From: Permianibacter sp046297695
GTDB lineage: Bacteria > Pseudomonadota > Gammaproteobacteria > Enterobacterales > Permianibacteraceae
Assembly: GCA_046297695.1 (NCBI GenBank)
Contig: JBKBHF010000002.1
Coordinates: 90,433-154,432, forward strand
DNA: 64,000 nucleotides
Direction of reading: 5' to 3'
Shown: one piece after another, positions 25,541-33,950 of the stretch
Numbering within the stretch: the stretch's first letter is position 1
Layout of the letters: each line of letters opens with the position of its first letter
The notes under the pieces: model-generated
The model's database searches: none
What the model was told of the DNA's origin: nothing
The model's input: only the letters and a program-made list of their open reading frames with translations
Program-made: the position numbers and the translations under genes

Positions 25541-26702
25541 GCAATCCGCGCGTGCGCTGTTGACGCTGCTTGCTGTGCTCGCGCTGGTGCACGGGCGCGA
25601 AGCAACTGCCGGCGTGCTGCCGGAAGAACGCAGCGACATCATGTACCACTCCTACCAGGGCGGCGGCATGGACATCACCGGCCCGAGTGTGCTGGTGCGG
25701 AAAAATTTCCTGGAAAAGGTTTCGATCAGCGCCAACTACTACGTCGACAACGTCAGCGCGGCATCGGTTGACGTCGAATCCTATGCCAGTCCGTACACGG
25801 AAGAACGCAAGGAAGCATCGGTCGGTGTGGATTATCTGCACAACAAGACCACGATGAGCTTTGGCCACACCACCAGCGAGGAAAGCGATTACGACGCCAA
25901 AACCACCTTTTTCGGCATCAGCCAGGATTTCTTCGGCGATCTGACCACCATTTCGCTCGGCTACGCCTTGGGCGATGACGAAGTCCGCCGCAACAACTAT
26001 CAAGACGGCAGCTTGCTCAGTTCCGATCCGGTCGGAACGGTTGATCGGCAAAATTATCGGTTGAGCCTGAGCCAGGTACTGACCAAAAACCTGATCGCCA
26101 GTCTCGGCTTCGAAACGATTACCGATGAAGGTTTCCTCAATAACCCCTATCGGCAAGTGCGTTACCTGTCGGATTCGGGTGTCGGCACGCAAGCCGAAGT
26201 CTATCCAAACACCCGCACCTCCGATGCCGCCGCCCTGCGCGCCATGTATTACCTGCCGTGGCGAGCCTCCTTGCGCGGTGAGTACCGGAGTTTTGCTGAT
26301 ACCTGGGGTATTGAGGCACGCAGCATGGAGCTGCGCTACGTCCACCCGTGGAACGACAAGCTGAGCCTGGAAGTCAAACTCCGGCAGTACGAGCAAACGG
26401 CGGCCGACTTCTATAGTGATCTGTTCCCACGTCAGGACGCCCAGAATTTCCTCGCCCGCGACAAGGAACTGGCGACGTTCAGCAATTGGACGGCCGGCAT
26501 CGGCGGCAGCTACACGTGGTCCTACCCCGGCAGCGCGGTGGAGCAGCTGAAATTCAGTCTGTTTGTTGATCACATGGAGTTTAACTACGACGACTTCCGC
26601 GACATCCCTACCGGTCGAGAGCTTGGCACTGGAGATGGCAACGAACCGTTTTACAGTTTCAGTGCCGACGTATTTCGCCTGTTCCTGACCGTGACGTACT
26701 GA
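25515..26702 (+). CDS. DUF3570 outer-membrane beta-barrel protein
   Basis: Start uncertain: no ATG is suitably placed. GTG 25515, with GGAAGG 5 bases upstream inside the DUF4266 gene, gives 395 residues; GTG codons at 25491, 25518 and 25521 are alternatives. The signal segment 'ALLTLLAVLALVHG' is followed by 'RSDIMYHSYQGGGMDITGPSVLVRKNF', typical of DUF3570, and then many amphipathic strands ending in 'FRLFLTVTY'. Such proteins are predicted 16-18-strand barrels. It is the last gene of the operon; a terminator follows at 26734. The overlap with DUF4266 suggests that the small lipoprotein and the barrel work together. Confidence 0.82.
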   Translation: MVVAVAVIKQSARALLTLLAVLALVHGREATAGVLPEERSDIMYHSYQGGGMDITGPSVLVRKNFLEKVSISANYYVDNVSAASVDVESYASPYTEERKEASVGVDYLHNKTTMSFGHTTSEESDYDAKTTFFGISQDFFGDLTTISLGYALGDDEVRRNNYQDGSLLSSDPVGTVDRQNYRLSLSQVLTKNLIASLGFETITDEGFLNNPYRQVRYLSDSGVGTQAEVYPNTRTSDAAALRAMYYLPWRASLRGEYRSFADTWGIEARSMELRYVHPWNDKLSLEVKLRQYEQTAADFYSDLFPRQDAQNFLARDKELATFSNWTAGIGGSYTWSYPGSAVEQLKFSLFVDHMEFNYDDFRDIPTGRELGTGDGNEPFYSFSADVFRLFLTVTY

Positions 26703-26733
26703 GTTACAAAGCCCGACACGGGTCTGCTTTCTG

Positions 26734-26770
26734 AACGCCCGCGCAGCCGCTATGCTGCGCGGGCGTTTTT
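26734..26770 (+). terminator. Intrinsic terminator of the HzsA-related/DUF3570 operon
   Basis: A 13-bp GC-rich stem (aacgcccgcgcag / ctgcgcgggcgtt) with an 8-nt loop and a following U-tract, 31 bases after the DUF3570 stop. It marks the right border of the divergent module. Confidence 0.9.
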
Positions 26771-26818
26771 GCTGTTGACGCTGGCACCGCCAGCGTTCTG
26801 CACAGGGAGTGGTTGTCC

Positions 26819-27748
26819 GTGAGTCTGTTGTCTGTCGTTGGCGTACACAAGCAGTACGCCACTACCCATGCCGTCAATGACGTCAATTTCGACGTCAATG
26901 CCGGCGAGATCTTTGCCTTGCTCGGGCCGAATGGCGCCGGCAAGACCAGCACGGTCCGGATGCTGATCGGTTTGACTGAACCGGATCGCGGCGAGATCCG
27001 CTACCAATCCGCAGACGGTGAGCGCGACCGCATCAGTGCGGCCGAGCTTGGCTATCTGCCGGAAGAGCGTGGCCTGTATCAGGACCAGAAAATCCTTGAT
27101 GTGCTGATCTATCTCGCCCAGCTGCGTGGCGTTCGCCGACGCGAGGCACGCATAGCGGCATTGCCATGGCTGGAGCGCTTCGGCCTTGCTGATCGGCAAA
27201 AGGAAAAAGTGTCGGCCTTGTCGAAAGGCAACCAGCAGAAAATTCAGTTGATCGCCGCCCTGCAACACCGGCCGCGGATCGTCGTGCTGGATGAACCGTT
27301 CTCCGGTCTTGACCCCATCAATCAGGAAATGGTGCTGGAGTTGCTGCGTGAGCTGCGCAGCCAGGGCACCACCATTCTGCTGTCCGCGCACCAGATGGCC
27401 TTGGTCGAACGCCTGGCTGATCGCATTCTGTTGATGAACCGAGGCCGCCGCGTGTTGTTCGGCAGCATGGCGGAATTGCGCGCCAGTTCGGGGCTGAGCC
27501 TCAGCTTGCGGCTCGAATATGCCGCTGCCGCACCGGCACCGGAGAGCCTGCGCCAGCCCGGCGTGGCCGATGTGATCGTCGACGGCGAACAGCGCCGCCA
27601 ATTGATCCTGCGCCACGATGCCGAACTCAACCCGCTGCTGCGCGAACTCGGCAATGGTGCTTCGTTGCGCAGCATTCACAGTGAGGCCATCGGTCTGCAC
27701 GAAATTTATCTGCGTGCCGTCGGCAACCCGTATCAGGAGACGCCGTGA
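26819..27748 (+). CDS. ABC exporter ATP-binding protein, NatA-like
   Basis: GTG 26819 with GGGAG 9 bases upstream is preferred over TTG 26813. The 309-residue ATPase shows Walker A GPNGAGKT, Q-loop region 'GLTEPDRGEI', signature LSKGNQQK, Walker B 'IVVLDEPFSGLDP' and the His switch 'SAHQ'. The long C-terminal extension after residue 210 is usual for NatA/YhaQ-type exporters. Its stop overlaps the permease start (TGATG), so the two are made as a pair. NatAB-type systems export Na+, peptides or toxic compounds; the substrate is not visible. Confidence 0.9.
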   Translation: MSLLSVVGVHKQYATTHAVNDVNFDVNAGEIFALLGPNGAGKTSTVRMLIGLTEPDRGEIRYQSADGERDRISAAELGYLPEERGLYQDQKILDVLIYLAQLRGVRRREARIAALPWLERFGLADRQKEKVSALSKGNQQKIQLIAALQHRPRIVVLDEPFSGLDPINQEMVLELLRELRSQGTTILLSAHQMALVERLADRILLMNRGRRVLFGSMAELRASSGLSLSLRLEYAAAAPAPESLRQPGVADVIVDGEQRRQLILRHDAELNPLLRELGNGASLRSIHSEAIGLHEIYLRAVGNPYQETP

Positions 27749-28968
27749 TGTCGCCAAAGCACAGCACCGGTAGCCAGGCCGTCAGCCTCTGGACAGTCGC
27801 CCGGTTTGAATTCCTGCGCTATTTCAAATGGAAGCATGAGCTGATCAACCTCGGCATTCTGGTGCTGCTCACCCTGCTGATCCAAGGCGGCGGCGCCATG
27901 ATGCAATGGGCAAAATCGCGCGAGAGTTATGAAGTCGCGGTCATCGATGCCCGCCAGTTGCCACTGGAATACGGCGGCGACGGCCGCCTGACCTTGCTGC
28001 GTGCCGACGAGCGTGAGCGCGATGCGCGCGCAGCCGATGTCGATGCAGGCCGGCTCGCCGGCTTGCTCGAGATCAGCGCCGACAACAGCGCCACGTTGCT
28101 GGTCAACCGTGAGCCGACCTGGCGCAACGAACTGGACAACCAGCTCAAAGCCGCACGGCTGCAACAGGAGCTGACCACACGCGGCATCGCCAAAAGCGAT
28201 TTCGAACAATGGCAAAAGCCGCTTCAGGTCAAACAGGAATACAGCCCGAACGCCCGCAAGCCGGCCAGCGGCGGCAGCCGCGCCATTGCCACCGCGCTGA
28301 CCATTTTCTCGCTAATGGGTGTGATGACCTGCTTTGCCTATTTCTTTGTCAGCATCACCTCGGAGAAGCAGCAGCGGGTCAGTGAGTTGGTGGTATCGGC
28401 GATTCCGTATCAAACCTGGATCGACGGCAAGCTGCTCGGTTTGACCGGCCATGGCCTGAAAACCATGCTGACCTGGTGTTTGTACGGCTGGCTCGGCCTG
28501 CTGGCCCTCGCCCGCTTCAGCGATGGCAGCAATGACATGCTGGCGGCCGTGTCATGGTCGGTGGTGATCGTGGCATTGCTGTTCGCGCTAGGCGGCATGC
28601 TGTTCTGGAACACCGTCATGGCCGCCATCGCCGCGTCGATTGACGATCCCAACAGCTCGACCCGCGGCTCGCTGATGTTCCTGCCGATGCTGTTCTTCAT
28701 GATCGTATTTCCGGGCCTCGATTCGCCGGAAAACGTCGTCATGCAAGTGCTGTCGTGGTTGCCGTTCTCATCCATGGCCGCAATGCCGGCCCGGCTCGCG
28801 CACGGCATCGTGCCGTGGTGGCAGGTGATCGGCTCGTTCCTGAGCCTGATCGCCTGCATCCTGTTGCTGCGCCGTTATGCCAGCCGCATTTTCCGCGCCG
28901 GCATGCTGTTCTACGGCAAGGAAGCGAGCTGGAAGGAAATCTGGCAGTGGGCCCGGCAAGCCGACTGA
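27748..28968 (+). CDS. ABC exporter permease, NatB/ABC-2 family
   Basis: ATG 27748 overlaps the ATPase stop; about 406 residues. One transmembrane helix near the N-terminus ('ELINLGILVLLTLLIQGG') is followed by a large periplasmic loop (about residues 45-175). A block of five or so helices comes next ('GVMTCFAYFFVSITSEKQQRVSELVVS', 'VVIVALLFALGGMLFWN', 'LMFLPMLFFMIVFPGLD'). The 'EKQQRVSELVVSAI' motif is diagnostic of the NatB/ABC-2 type. With the preceding ATPase it would form a homodimeric-type exporter in the inner membrane. Confidence 0.88.
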   Translation: MSPKHSTGSQAVSLWTVARFEFLRYFKWKHELINLGILVLLTLLIQGGGAMMQWAKSRESYEVAVIDARQLPLEYGGDGRLTLLRADERERDARAADVDAGRLAGLLEISADNSATLLVNREPTWRNELDNQLKAARLQQELTTRGIAKSDFEQWQKPLQVKQEYSPNARKPASGGSRAIATALTIFSLMGVMTCFAYFFVSITSEKQQRVSELVVSAIPYQTWIDGKLLGLTGHGLKTMLTWCLYGWLGLLALARFSDGSNDMLAAVSWSVVIVALLFALGGMLFWNTVMAAIAASIDDPNSSTRGSLMFLPMLFFMIVFPGLDSPENVVMQVLSWLPFSSMAAMPARLAHGIVPWWQVIGSFLSLIACILLLRRYASRIFRAGMLFYGKEASWKEIWQWARQAD

Positions 28969-28992
28969 TCGTCCGCACAATTGAGTGGTCCC

Positions 28993-29022
28993 GCCGGCGT
29001 GCACATGCACATGCACGCCGGC
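28993..29022. repeat. Inverted repeat between the ABC permease and the HerA-like gene
   Basis: An 11-bp perfect palindrome arm pair (gccggcgtgca / tgcacgccggc) around an 8-nt centre, with no U-tract. It lies 25 bases after the permease stop and may act as a weak terminator or RNA-stabilising hairpin. Confidence 0.45.
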
Positions 29023-29082
29023 TGCCATGAGCACGTCGCACTGGCATAATCGGCGACAGTCTTCCGCAACCGGATAACGCTG

Positions 29083-30642
29083 ATGGCCGACCCCATGTTG
29101 ATTGCCCGCAGTGGCAACAAAGATTGCGCATTGTTGCCCGCCCTGACCAACCGCCATGGTCTCATCACCGGCGCCACCGGCACCGGCAAAACCGTAACCT
29201 TGCAAGTCATCACCGAGCAACTGGCAGCGGCCGGCGTACCGGTCTTTCTGGCTGATGTCAAAGGCGATCTGTCCGGGCTTGGTGCCCCTGGCCAACGCTC
29301 GGAAAAGTTCGACAAACGGCTGGCCATGCTCGGCATCACGGATTGGCAACCGGCGGCATTCAGCCTGCAGTTCTGGGATGTGTTTGGTGAACAAGGCCAT
29401 CCGCTGCGCGCCACCATCTCCGATCTCGGACCGCTGTTGCTGGGCCGGCTGCTGAATCTGAACGAAACCCAGCAAGGTGTGCTGCAACTGGTGTTCAAGA
29501 TTGCCGACGATGACGGCCTGCTGCTGCTCGATCTGAAAGATCTGCGCGCGATGGTGCAGTTCGTTGGCGAGAATGCCCGCGAGTACACGACCGAGTACGG
29601 CAATATTTCGGCTGCCTCGATCGGTGCCATTCAACGCGGCTTGCTGACGCTGGAAGAGCAAGGCGGTGACAAATTCTTCGGCGAACCGATGCTCAACATT
29701 GCCGATCTGATGCAGACCGATGCCCAAGGTCGCGGCGTGGTCAACATTCTGGCTGCCGACAAGCTGTTCAATTCGCCGCGCCTGTACGCCACCACGCTGC
29801 TCTGGCTGCTGGCCGAACTGTTCGAAAACCTGCCAGAAGTCGGCGACCGCGACAAACCGAAACTGGTGTTTTTCTTTGATGAAGCCCACTTGCTGTTCAA
29901 GGATGCACCGGATGCCCTGCTGGAGAAAATCGAACAGGTTGTCCGCTTGATCCGTTCGAAAGGTGTCGGTGTTTATTTTGTCAGCCAAAACCCGCTCGAT
30001 CTGCCGGACACCGTATTGGGCCAGCTCGGCAACCGCGTCCAACATGCGCTGCGTGCGTTCACACCGCGCGATCAGAAAGCAGTGAAAGCGGCCGCGGAAA
30101 CCCTGCCGCAGAACCCGCAAGTTGACACCGAAACCGCCATCACCGAGCTCGGTGTCGGCGAAGCCCTGGTCAGCTTCCTCGATGAGAAAGGCCGGCCGAC
30201 GCCAGTCGAGCGCGCCTTCATCCTGCCGCCGTCATCGCGGATCGGGCCGATGCAAGCCAACGAGCGGCAAGCCGCGATCACCGGCTCGCTCGTCTACGGC
30301 CAATACGAGCAGACGCTGGATCGGCAATCGGCTTACGAGCACTTGAAACAGCGCGCCGCTGACAATAACGGGGTAGCAGCAAACGGCCGTCGTTCGGCAA
30401 GCACCACGTCGCCCCATGCCGATGCCGACGTCCGTATTCCGGCACCGCGCATTCCGACACCACGCACAACAACGCGGCAACCGGAGGCCGAAGAGCCCGC
30501 CGAAAAGCCGACTCGCACGCGCGAAACGGCAGCCGAAGCCTTTGCCAAGAGCGCGGCGCGCGCCATCGGCTCTGAGCTCGGCCGACGGGTGCTGCGTGGC
30601 CTGCTCGGTTCCATGCTGGGCGGCAAGAAAGGCCTGTTCTAA
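29083..30642 (+). CDS. HerA/YjgR-like DUF853 ATPase
   Basis: A 519-residue P-loop protein of the FtsK-HerA superfamily. Walker A is GATGTGKT (residues 30-37), preceded by 'ALTNRHGLI'. 'FLADVKGDLSGLG' and 'LNLNETQQGVLQLVFKIADDDGLLLLDLKDL' are hallmark DUF853 segments. Walker B is 'KLVFFFDEAHLLF' (about 262-274), then 'GVGVYFVSQNPLDLPD', and 'VLGQLGNRVQHALRAFTPRDQKA'. A low-complexity Pro/Thr/Arg linker (about 430-475) leads to a short basic tail. The role in cells (DNA translocation or otherwise) is not established for this branch. It is monocistronic, with a terminator at 30671. Confidence 0.9.
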   Translation: MADPMLIARSGNKDCALLPALTNRHGLITGATGTGKTVTLQVITEQLAAAGVPVFLADVKGDLSGLGAPGQRSEKFDKRLAMLGITDWQPAAFSLQFWDVFGEQGHPLRATISDLGPLLLGRLLNLNETQQGVLQLVFKIADDDGLLLLDLKDLRAMVQFVGENAREYTTEYGNISAASIGAIQRGLLTLEEQGGDKFFGEPMLNIADLMQTDAQGRGVVNILAADKLFNSPRLYATTLLWLLAELFENLPEVGDRDKPKLVFFFDEAHLLFKDAPDALLEKIEQVVRLIRSKGVGVYFVSQNPLDLPDTVLGQLGNRVQHALRAFTPRDQKAVKAAAETLPQNPQVDTETAITELGVGEALVSFLDEKGRPTPVERAFILPPSSRIGPMQANERQAAITGSLVYGQYEQTLDRQSAYEHLKQRAADNNGVAANGRRSASTTSPHADADVRIPAPRIPTPRTTTRQPEAEEPAEKPTRTRETAAEAFAKSAARAIGSELGRRVLRGLLGSMLGGKKGLF

Positions 30643-30670
30643 GCCGCCAGTCAAACGCCCGCCGCCCTGA

Positions 30671-30698
30671 AAACGCTGCCTGTTCCGGCAGCGTTTTT
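30671..30698 (+). terminator. Intrinsic terminator after the HerA-like gene
   Basis: A 10-bp stem (aaacgctgcc / ggcagcgttt) with a 6-nt loop and a U-tract, 29 bases after the stop. Confidence 0.9.
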
Positions 30699-30961
30699 CA
30701 TTTCTGACTCGCGGTCAGCTTTCGTTTACCGCGAGCACGATGGCAGTCGCGACGCACAAGCTGTGCGCTGAATCGCACAACCAGAAGCGGCGCTGACAGG
30801 CAAACACTGCCGGTCATCCGATCTCGCGGTGCAGCTCGCACCGCCCTACACTGCGCCTGCTCATGGACGAGCCGTCGTGGTTGTTACACGGTTATCCCGT
30901 ACCCGCCTGTATCACGTCGTTCCGAAGCGCCTCTCACAACTCATGATCAAGGAGCTCAGGT
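30699..30961. other. Intergenic region upstream of the matrixin-pair genes
   Basis: Together with the terminator this makes a 319-base stretch without a gene. It should hold the promoter of the next operon. I see no convincing -35/-10 pair or operator. The ribosome site GGAGCTCAGGT lies directly before the next ATG. Confidence 0.4.
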
Positions 30962-31792
30962 ATGGATACCTGTAAAGGACTGCTTTTGCCTATCGCTTTG
31001 CTGGCTGCCAGCGCCGCTGTCAAAGCCCATCTGCCGGCGTTGCATTCGCCGGTCTCGGAACTGGCCCGTGACGCCGAACTGGTGGTGCAAGGCACCGTCA
31101 TCGACGTGCAGTACGCCAACTCAGTCGAAGGCCTGCCGCACACCTTTGTTACCTATCAGATCGAGGATGTACTGAAAGGTCAGTACGGCAGCAAAACGCT
31201 GACGCTGCGCTTCATTGGCGGCGTCAAACAAGACGGCGACAAGCTGCGCCGACTTGAAGTCTCGGGTGTGCCGGAGTTCGAAAAAGGCGCCACCGATGTA
31301 TTGATGGTGCGCGGCAACGAACAGCGCATCTGCCCGCTGGTGCGCTGCGCCGAAGGCCGGTTCCGTCTTGATGCCGGTTATGTCAGCGACGGCGCCGGCA
31401 ATACGCTCGGCCGCAATGACAAAGGCGAAGTCACCTTTGCGATCAACCCGAACAAAATGACCGCGCCGGAACAAACCGGTGATCACGGTCTGCCGGCCTC
31501 GGCCAAGGCAGAGCCCGCCAAGGTTGCGCCGTTTGATCCCGCCAGCTTTGTCGCGCACGTCCGCGACGTGGTTGCCAAACAACCGCAGGCCGCCGCTGTC
31601 GCCATTCAAAGTGCCGACCGCGCCAAACCGTTCCAGGGTCCGCGGGCAATGGCCGCTGCCGCGCCGAAAGAAACAGCCGTGATGCCAACCAGCCGCCAGC
31701 AGGGTTCCGCGTTTGATCAGTGGGAAGCCGAACAGCTGAAAGCCAATGGCGGTAACCCGGTCGTGGACAGCAAGACGCAGCCGCGTCGCTGA
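30962..31792 (+). CDS. Exported protein of unknown function, matrixin neighbour
   Basis: 276 residues with a signal peptide ending VKA. The N-terminal half (about 25-160) reads 'VSELARDAELVVQGTVIDVQYA...VTYQIEDVLKGQYGSKTLTLRFIGG', an OB- or beta-sandwich-like pattern often annotated as hypothetical beside secreted metalloproteases. It has two Cys (in 'ICPLVRCAEG') that could bridge. The C-terminal half is Ala/Pro/Lys-rich and probably disordered. It lies 78 bases upstream of the matrixin gene on the same strand, so it may be an inhibitor, chaperone or co-secreted partner of that protease. That role is inference only. Confidence 0.6.
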   Translation: MDTCKGLLLPIALLAASAAVKAHLPALHSPVSELARDAELVVQGTVIDVQYANSVEGLPHTFVTYQIEDVLKGQYGSKTLTLRFIGGVKQDGDKLRRLEVSGVPEFEKGATDVLMVRGNEQRICPLVRCAEGRFRLDAGYVSDGAGNTLGRNDKGEVTFAINPNKMTAPEQTGDHGLPASAKAEPAKVAPFDPASFVAHVRDVVAKQPQAAAVAIQSADRAKPFQGPRAMAAAAPKETAVMPTSRQQGSAFDQWEAEQLKANGGNPVVDSKTQPRR

Positions 31793-31870
31793 TTCCCAGC
31801 GCAAATACCTGCAATCGCTGACGACCGGATGTCGTCGGCTCGACAACCGATTTTGCACAGGAGTGGCAAG

Positions 31871-32962
31871 ATGAAATCGATACAGCTTTTGGGCGGCGTG
31901 GCGCTGCTCGGCCTGATCAGCAGTTTTTCGACTCGCACCGAAGCCGCCAGCTGGGATGTTTGCGGTGATCAGAAAGTCACCTGGGATTCCAACAGCGTGA
32001 CCTTGCGGTCATCGTCGGTCGGCTTTCCGGCTGGCAGCACTTGGCTGAGCGCGCTCAGCACGTCCATCAGCCGGGTCAATGAAAACCCGAGCCCGTTCAA
32101 CTTCAGCCTGGTCAGCGGTGACACCAGCGTCGGCTTTGACAACGGCCAGAATGAAATCTGGTTCAGCGGCGACAGCGAATACAGCCCCGCCGTGACCTAC
32201 ACCTGGAAAACCTGCTACTGGCTGTTCGGCTATCACACCTCGATCGACGAAGCCGACATCATTTTCTACAACGGCACCGCGTACACCACCAGCATGACGC
32301 CGACGGCCTTGTGGCCCTACGGTGGCAGCTCACGGCCATTCCAGACCACCGCGATTCATGAACTCGGCCATGCGCTCGGCCTGAACCATGTCAACACCGA
32401 GTACAACATCATGGGCCAGGACTGGACCCACATTCACGCCAACGGCAGCACCGCGCGCGCCTACTTTGGTGAAGACGCCGCCTCCGGCGCCGTTACCCTG
32501 TATGGCCTTGGCAGCGGTGAAGATGTGGCGCTGACGCAGTGGAAGCATCTCGGTGCCAGCGGCGAGTACAGCACTCATGAGCGAACCAAGCTGTACAACA
32601 CCAGCGGCGTTGAACTGTCGGGCACCGCTTTTGAAGGTGCGCGCCGGTATAACGTCAACAAAGGCCAGACCGTACAGCTGGAATTGTCCGCCGAAAACAA
32701 CGGCGCCAATACCCAAACGGCGTCGCTCGGCTTCTACGTGTCGACCAACAACCTCATCTCGACGGCTGATACCTTGATCGGCACCGGTTCGTTGACCTTG
32801 AGCCGCGACGGCGTGCACACCTTCAAGGTGAACGTGGTGATTCCGAACAATCTCGTGTCCGGCACCAACTACTGGCTGGGCGCAGTGATTGACCGGACCG
32901 GGGCCATCACCGAGTTCAGTGAGAGCAACAACGCCACCTACATTCCGATTCGCGTCAACTGA
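31871..32962 (+). CDS. Secreted matrixin-type zinc metalloprotease with C-terminal CARDB-like domain
   Basis: ATG 31871 is chosen for the AGGAG site 8 bases upstream; 363 residues. Signal peptide ends around 'TRTEA'. The catalytic zinc motif HELGHALGLNH occupies residues 163-173 (three His ligands, Glu as base), followed by a Met-turn 'NIMGQDW'. This is the metzincin/matrixin arrangement. Residues about 250-363 ('QTVQLELSAENNGANTQTASLGFYVST', 'YWLGAVIDRTGAITEFSESNN') form a CARDB-like beta-sandwich of the kind that binds surfaces or substrates. There is no obvious propeptide cysteine switch. Confidence 0.9.
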   Translation: MKSIQLLGGVALLGLISSFSTRTEAASWDVCGDQKVTWDSNSVTLRSSSVGFPAGSTWLSALSTSISRVNENPSPFNFSLVSGDTSVGFDNGQNEIWFSGDSEYSPAVTYTWKTCYWLFGYHTSIDEADIIFYNGTAYTTSMTPTALWPYGGSSRPFQTTAIHELGHALGLNHVNTEYNIMGQDWTHIHANGSTARAYFGEDAASGAVTLYGLGSGEDVALTQWKHLGASGEYSTHERTKLYNTSGVELSGTAFEGARRYNVNKGQTVQLELSAENNGANTQTASLGFYVSTNNLISTADTLIGTGSLTLSRDGVHTFKVNVVIPNNLVSGTNYWLGAVIDRTGAITEFSESNNATYIPIRVN

Positions 32963-32994
32963 TGCGACAAACGGGAGCAATAAAAAGCAATAAG

Positions 32995-33023
32995 AAAGGG
33001 ACGCTGAACGGCGTCCCTTTTTG
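32995..33023 (+). terminator. Intrinsic terminator after the metalloprotease gene
   Basis: A 10-bp stem (aaagggacgc / gcgtcccttt) with a 6-nt loop and a continuing U-tract, 33 bases past the stop. The A-tract on the other side may also let it serve the convergent GNAT gene. Confidence 0.88.
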
Positions 33024-33079
33024 TTGTTGCGGTAGCGGCGATAACCCGCTATGTGTTGCCGTGACAGCAATGCGCGTCG

Positions 33080-33760
33080 CTACAAGGATGCACGCCGGGC
33101 CGCTGTCTGCTGCAGCTGCGGCTCGCGTCGCATAGCGTGAATGCGAACGCCATCAGCCAGATCCGCCGTCGCCTTGAGCTGAAAACCAAACCGCTCATAC
33201 AGCGCGACATTGGCCGGATTCTGGGTCTCCAGGTAGCAAATCTCGCCGCTGCGATCAGCGCGGGTCAGTACCGTGCGCAGCAACGCGCTGGCATGGCCTT
33301 TATGCTGGTGTGCCGGCTCAACGGCAATCGCCCAAAGGTACCAGTGTTCGGTGCCGGCGTGCTGCCGGCGCAGCGCTTTGGCCGCCGCGTCAAATTGCAG
33401 CAGCCGGCGCAGTGCCTGGGTGCGGCCCTTGAACGGCAGCGCCCACATACCACTACGCAATTCGCGCCACAGCGAAGGCTGACAATGGCGTGGCAGCAAC
33501 CAACATGCGACGGCATGACCATCGCGGGTGACATCCGCCTGGCCGTAGCGCAGGCAATAGCGCAGAACGGCGCGGTACAGGACGGGCGTCAACCGACGAC
33601 GCCATTTTTCGTTCGGTTCCAGGTAGTGCAGCAAGGGATCATCAGCAAACGCCCGCCCCAACAGCTCGGTCAACGCCGGCAGCTGATCACGACGCGCGGC
33701 ACCGGTCGGCCGCTGTTGTTGACGCTCGCGCGGGAGCGCGACTTGTTTCACCACTTCCAT
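33080..33760 (-). CDS. GNAT-family N-acetyltransferase
   Basis: ATG 33760 (AAGGTG 9 bases upstream) gives 226 residues; GTG 33772 would add four. Acetyl-CoA binding motif A is visible as 'WYLWAIAVEPAHQHKGHASALLRTVLTRAD' (about 150-180), followed by 'YLETQNPANVALYERFGFQL', the standard end of the GNAT fold. The N-terminal part resembles GNAT proteins with a proline/tryptophan-rich insert ('ACWLLPRHCQPSLWREL'). The substrate cannot be predicted. Monocistronic, upstream region shared with nothing obvious. Confidence 0.88.
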   Translation of the reverse strand: MEVVKQVALPRERQQQRPTGAARRDQLPALTELLGRAFADDPLLHYLEPNEKWRRRLTPVLYRAVLRYCLRYGQADVTRDGHAVACWLLPRHCQPSLWRELRSGMWALPFKGRTQALRRLLQFDAAAKALRRQHAGTEHWYLWAIAVEPAHQHKGHASALLRTVLTRADRSGEICYLETQNPANVALYERFGFQLKATADLADGVRIHAMRREPQLQQTAARRASL

Positions 33761-33950
33761 GCCAGGATTCACCTTGTTGATTGGCCGCTGAGTTTAGCGG
33801 CGGCCAGAGTCTAACGCGAAAGCCCATCACCCTGTGCCAGCAATCCGAATCATTCTATGGTGCGTGGCAGCCGCCGCTGCCAACCGCATCACGACAAAAA
33901 AGAACGGAGCGCCGCGACGCCCCGTTTCGTTTGCGATGACGACGCCAGCC

